Shown: piece after piece, positions 6,619 to 8,150 of the stretch
Numbering within the stretch: position 1 is the first letter of the stretch
Layout: the number at the start of each line of letters is the position of its first letter
Source of the DNA: CAYWNK01 sp047639615
Lineage (GTDB): Bacteria > Planctomycetota > UBA1135 > GCA-002686595
DNA: 8,150 bases
Reading direction: 5' to 3'
Assembly (NCBI GenBank): GCA_047639615.1
Contig: JBLIOL010000261.1
Coordinates: 1-8,150, forward strand
Notes under the pieces: generated by a model
What the model saw: the letters and a program-made list of their open reading frames with translations, nothing else
Database searches by the model: none
Told to the model about the DNA's origin: nothing
Position numbers and translations under genes: made by a program

Positions 6619-8150
6619 ATGAGCAACGATGAACCGAGCCGCGCAAAAGCGCGCGAACGTCTGGGCCTACTGCTGTTCTTAGTCGGGGCCTTCCCGCTTG
6701 TGCTGGTGCTGATGAGCGTCTTGCGCCCGCCGGCGGACGACGTCGAACTGCGCGGCCTAGCGGCCGCAGCTGGGCGCATCGTTGCGGGCTTTGGCCAGTT
6801 GGCTCCGGTGCTACTTAGCCTCGGATTCCTGACGGTTGGGGTGATGCTCTTCCTCGGTGTCCAGCTGAACGACCCGGGCAAGCATCTGCTCGGCGTTCTG
6901 GGTGTATCAGCCTCCACGGCGGTCCTCTTGGGTGGACTCGGCGGCGACGCTGGAGGCCTCTTGGGAGAGCGCACCGGCGGCATGCTCGGGCGCATCGCGG
7001 GCATTGGCGTGGGCTCCCTGCTGCTCGCTGCCAGCGTTGGACTTACCTGGTTCCGCCAGTACTTGCCGACGCTTGGAGCTGGCGACGCCGGTTCGAAGAG
7101 CACCATCAGCGAGGCGCTGGTGGAGAAGCCCACGGACGGGGTCTCCACGGCCGAAGCCAACGCGCTCGTGCCCGATGAGTCGACCCTGGCCTACATGGAA
7201 GAGCTGTGGATGAGCGCTGCGGAGAACACCAAGCAGGTGGCGCCGCTTCCGCCCTCGCCCTATCCCGACGATGTGCGCTTGCGTGGTGAAGTGCCGACTG
7301 GGGCCGCAGCCCTAGTCGACGAAATGTCGGAGGAGCAACTCCAGCGGGGAGCTTGGCAGCGCGAGAATGCTGAGCTTCAATCCCAATCCACGGCCCCCGC
7401 GCAAGCGGCTCCCGAAGAGGAAGCCACTGTGCGTCCCGTGCGCGACTATCGTGGCGCCCCGGGCTTGACCGGTGGCGTGACCATTCCGACCACCACCAGT
7501 GATCAGTCGGACGACCCCTTCCGAGATCTGGCTCCCGAGGAGCTCGAGGTCTCAGCGCTGATGGATGCGCTGCCGGCCGAAGCTGAGCCCTTGGTGGCTG
7601 AGGTGCCGGAGGTCGAGATCATCCCCGCCGCACCGCGCCCGACCTGGGAGCAGGAGGACCTCTTCGAGGTTGAGGTTGAGGTTGAGGAGGAGGCCGTTGC
7701 TGAGGCTGAAGAAGAGGAAGAAGAAGCCGAGGAAGAGGAAGTCGTAGCTGAGACTGAGGAAGGGGAAGAAGAGGTCGAGGCTGAGTACGAGGAAGGCGAG
7801 GAGTACGAAGAAGAGGAAGAAGAGGGTGAAGAGGGTGAAGAGGGTGAGGCCGAGTACGAAGAGGTAGAGGAAGGCGAGGAAGGCGAGGAAGGCGAGCTCG
7901 AGGAAGGCGAGGAGTACGAAGAGGAAGAGGAAGAGGGCGAGGAGTACGAAGAGGAAGAAGAAGGCGAGGCTGCCGAGCTCGAGGAAGGCGAGGAGTACGA
8001 GGAAGAAGAAGAGGAGGAGGAGTACGAGGAGGTTGAGGAAGAGGTCGCTGAGGAGGATTCCGAGCCCGAAATCGTGCTGGAGCCCCAGGCCACTCCTCCC
8101 AAGGCCAAGAAGAAGGGCAAGAAGAAGGGCAAGGCCCCCGTCGAGCCGGC
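6619..8150 (+). CDS. Second FtsK-like membrane protein, partial at the window edge
   Basis: The frame opens at ATG 6619, two bases after the ftsK stop, and stays open for 510 complete codons to the window end, so the 3' part is missing. After a short basic start (MSNDEPSRAKARERLG) there are four predicted membrane segments at about 15-34, 61-82, 89-110 and 121-143. The last has the Gly-rich pattern GGLLGERTGGMLGRIAG then GIGVGSLLLAASVGL, which resembles helix 4 of the FtsK membrane domain. A long, probably disordered Pro/Ala/Glu-rich region follows (about 155-345). Then comes a Glu/Tyr/Gly-rich block (350-478) and a Lys block PPKAKKKGKKKGK (493-505), the order seen in the upstream FtsK linker. 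No motor domain is visible inside the window. A tandem FtsK paralogue is the best inference. A membrane-anchored acidic protein without a motor remains possible. No strong Shine-Dalgarno is seen, so coupling to ftsK is likely. Confidence 0.65.
   Translation, partial: MSNDEPSRAKARERLGLLLFLVGAFPLVLVLMSVLRPPADDVELRGLAAAAGRIVAGFGQLAPVLLSLGFLTVGVMLFLGVQLNDPGKHLLGVLGVSASTAVLLGGLGGDAGGLLGERTGGMLGRIAGIGVGSLLLAASVGLTWFRQYLPTLGAGDAGSKSTISEALVEKPTDGVSTAEANALVPDESTLAYMEELWMSAAENTKQVAPLPPSPYPDDVRLRGEVPTGAAALVDEMSEEQLQRGAWQRENAELQSQSTAPAQAAPEEEATVRPVRDYRGAPGLTGGVTIPTTTSDQSDDPFRDLAPEELEVSALMDALPAEAEPLVAEVPEVEIIPAAPRPTWEQEDLFEVEVEVEEEAVAEAEEEEEEAEEEEVVAETEEGEEEVEAEYEEGEEYEEEEEEGEEGEEGEAEYEEVEEGEEGEEGELEEGEEYEEEEEEGEEYEEEEEGEAAELEEGEEYEEEEEEEEYEEVEEEVAEEDSEPEIVLEPQATPPKAKKKGKKKGKAPVEP
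7666..8052 (+). repeat. Glu/Tyr/Gly-rich low-complexity block in the second FtsK-like gene
   Basis: About 129 codons here are mainly Glu, interrupted by Tyr, Gly, Val and Ala. The unit GEEYEEEEE recurs at residues 393-401, 430-438, 440-448 and 457-465. The 20-base unit beginning GAGGAAGGCGAG occurs exactly at 7789-7808, 7900-7919 and 7981-8000. Spacings of 111 and 81 bases keep the frame, as expected for expansion by in-frame duplication. Confidence 0.85.
7894..8000 (+). repeat. In-frame 26-bp direct repeat pair
   Basis: Two identical 26-base copies lie at 7894-7919 and 7975-8000. Both start GAGCTCGAGGAAGGC and encode ELEEGEEY followed by the first two bases of the next codon. They are 81 bases apart (27 codons). 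Identity including the GAGCTC start suggests a recent duplication by slippage or unequal recombination. It is also a place where read assembly could collapse or expand. Confidence 0.8.

Noticed and set aside
7666..8052. A CRISPR array or non-coding satellite in the repetitive GAG/GAA region
   Set aside because: There are no regular repeat-spacer units. All repeats keep the reading frame of one open coding region, so it is a low-complexity protein segment.
7503..8132. A 209-codon Ser-rich minus-strand frame
   Set aside because: The Ser/Tyr runs are the reverse complement of GAG/GAA repeats in the second FtsK-like gene. This is a compositional artefact.

Overview
The window is a densely packed, GC-rich bacterial chromosome segment with every gene on the + strand. 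It carries housekeeping genes: tpiA, secG, a yicC-family RNase gene, gmk, coaC, coaB, ftsK, and a second FtsK-like gene cut off by the right edge. Nothing suggests a plasmid, phage, transposon or CRISPR array. The gene order, with CoaC and CoaB as two separate proteins and two FtsK-type genes side by side, would fit a Planctomycetota-like or other deep-branching bacterium. That assignment is a weak inference from gene order alone.

Region 1 (3-3766) looks like one operon. tpiA (glycolysis) is followed after 31 bp by secG (Sec translocon). secG overlaps yicC by 4 bp. A 25-bp gap leads to gmk, which overlaps coaC in an ATGA junction, and coaC shares one base with coaB. These junctions suggest translational coupling. 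The rpoZ gene often found between gmk and coaBC is missing here, and the usually fused coaBC gene is split in two.

Region 2 (3767-4061) is the only sizeable gap. It holds a perfect 7-bp GC-rich hairpin, then a good Shine-Dalgarno sequence and a GTG codon that opens a 32-codon basic reading frame. That frame is in phase with ftsK but ends at a TAG codon 15 bp before the first usable downstream ftsK start. The peptide looks like the missing cytoplasmic N-terminus of FtsK, so ftsK appears interrupted by one in-frame amber codon: a mutation, a sequence error, or a leader/reinitiation arrangement.

Region 3 (4062-8150) holds ftsK, with four membrane segments, a charged linker, an alpha/beta motor with Walker A and B, and a gamma winged helix. 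Two bases later comes a second gene, open to the window edge for 510 codons. It has a similar four-helix N-terminus and an even longer Glu/Tyr-rich linker followed by a Lys-rich block. It looks like a tandem FtsK paralogue whose motor would lie beyond the window. The most unusual features are the amber codon, the tandem FtsK arrangement, and the matching acidic/tyrosine/lysine linkers in both proteins.
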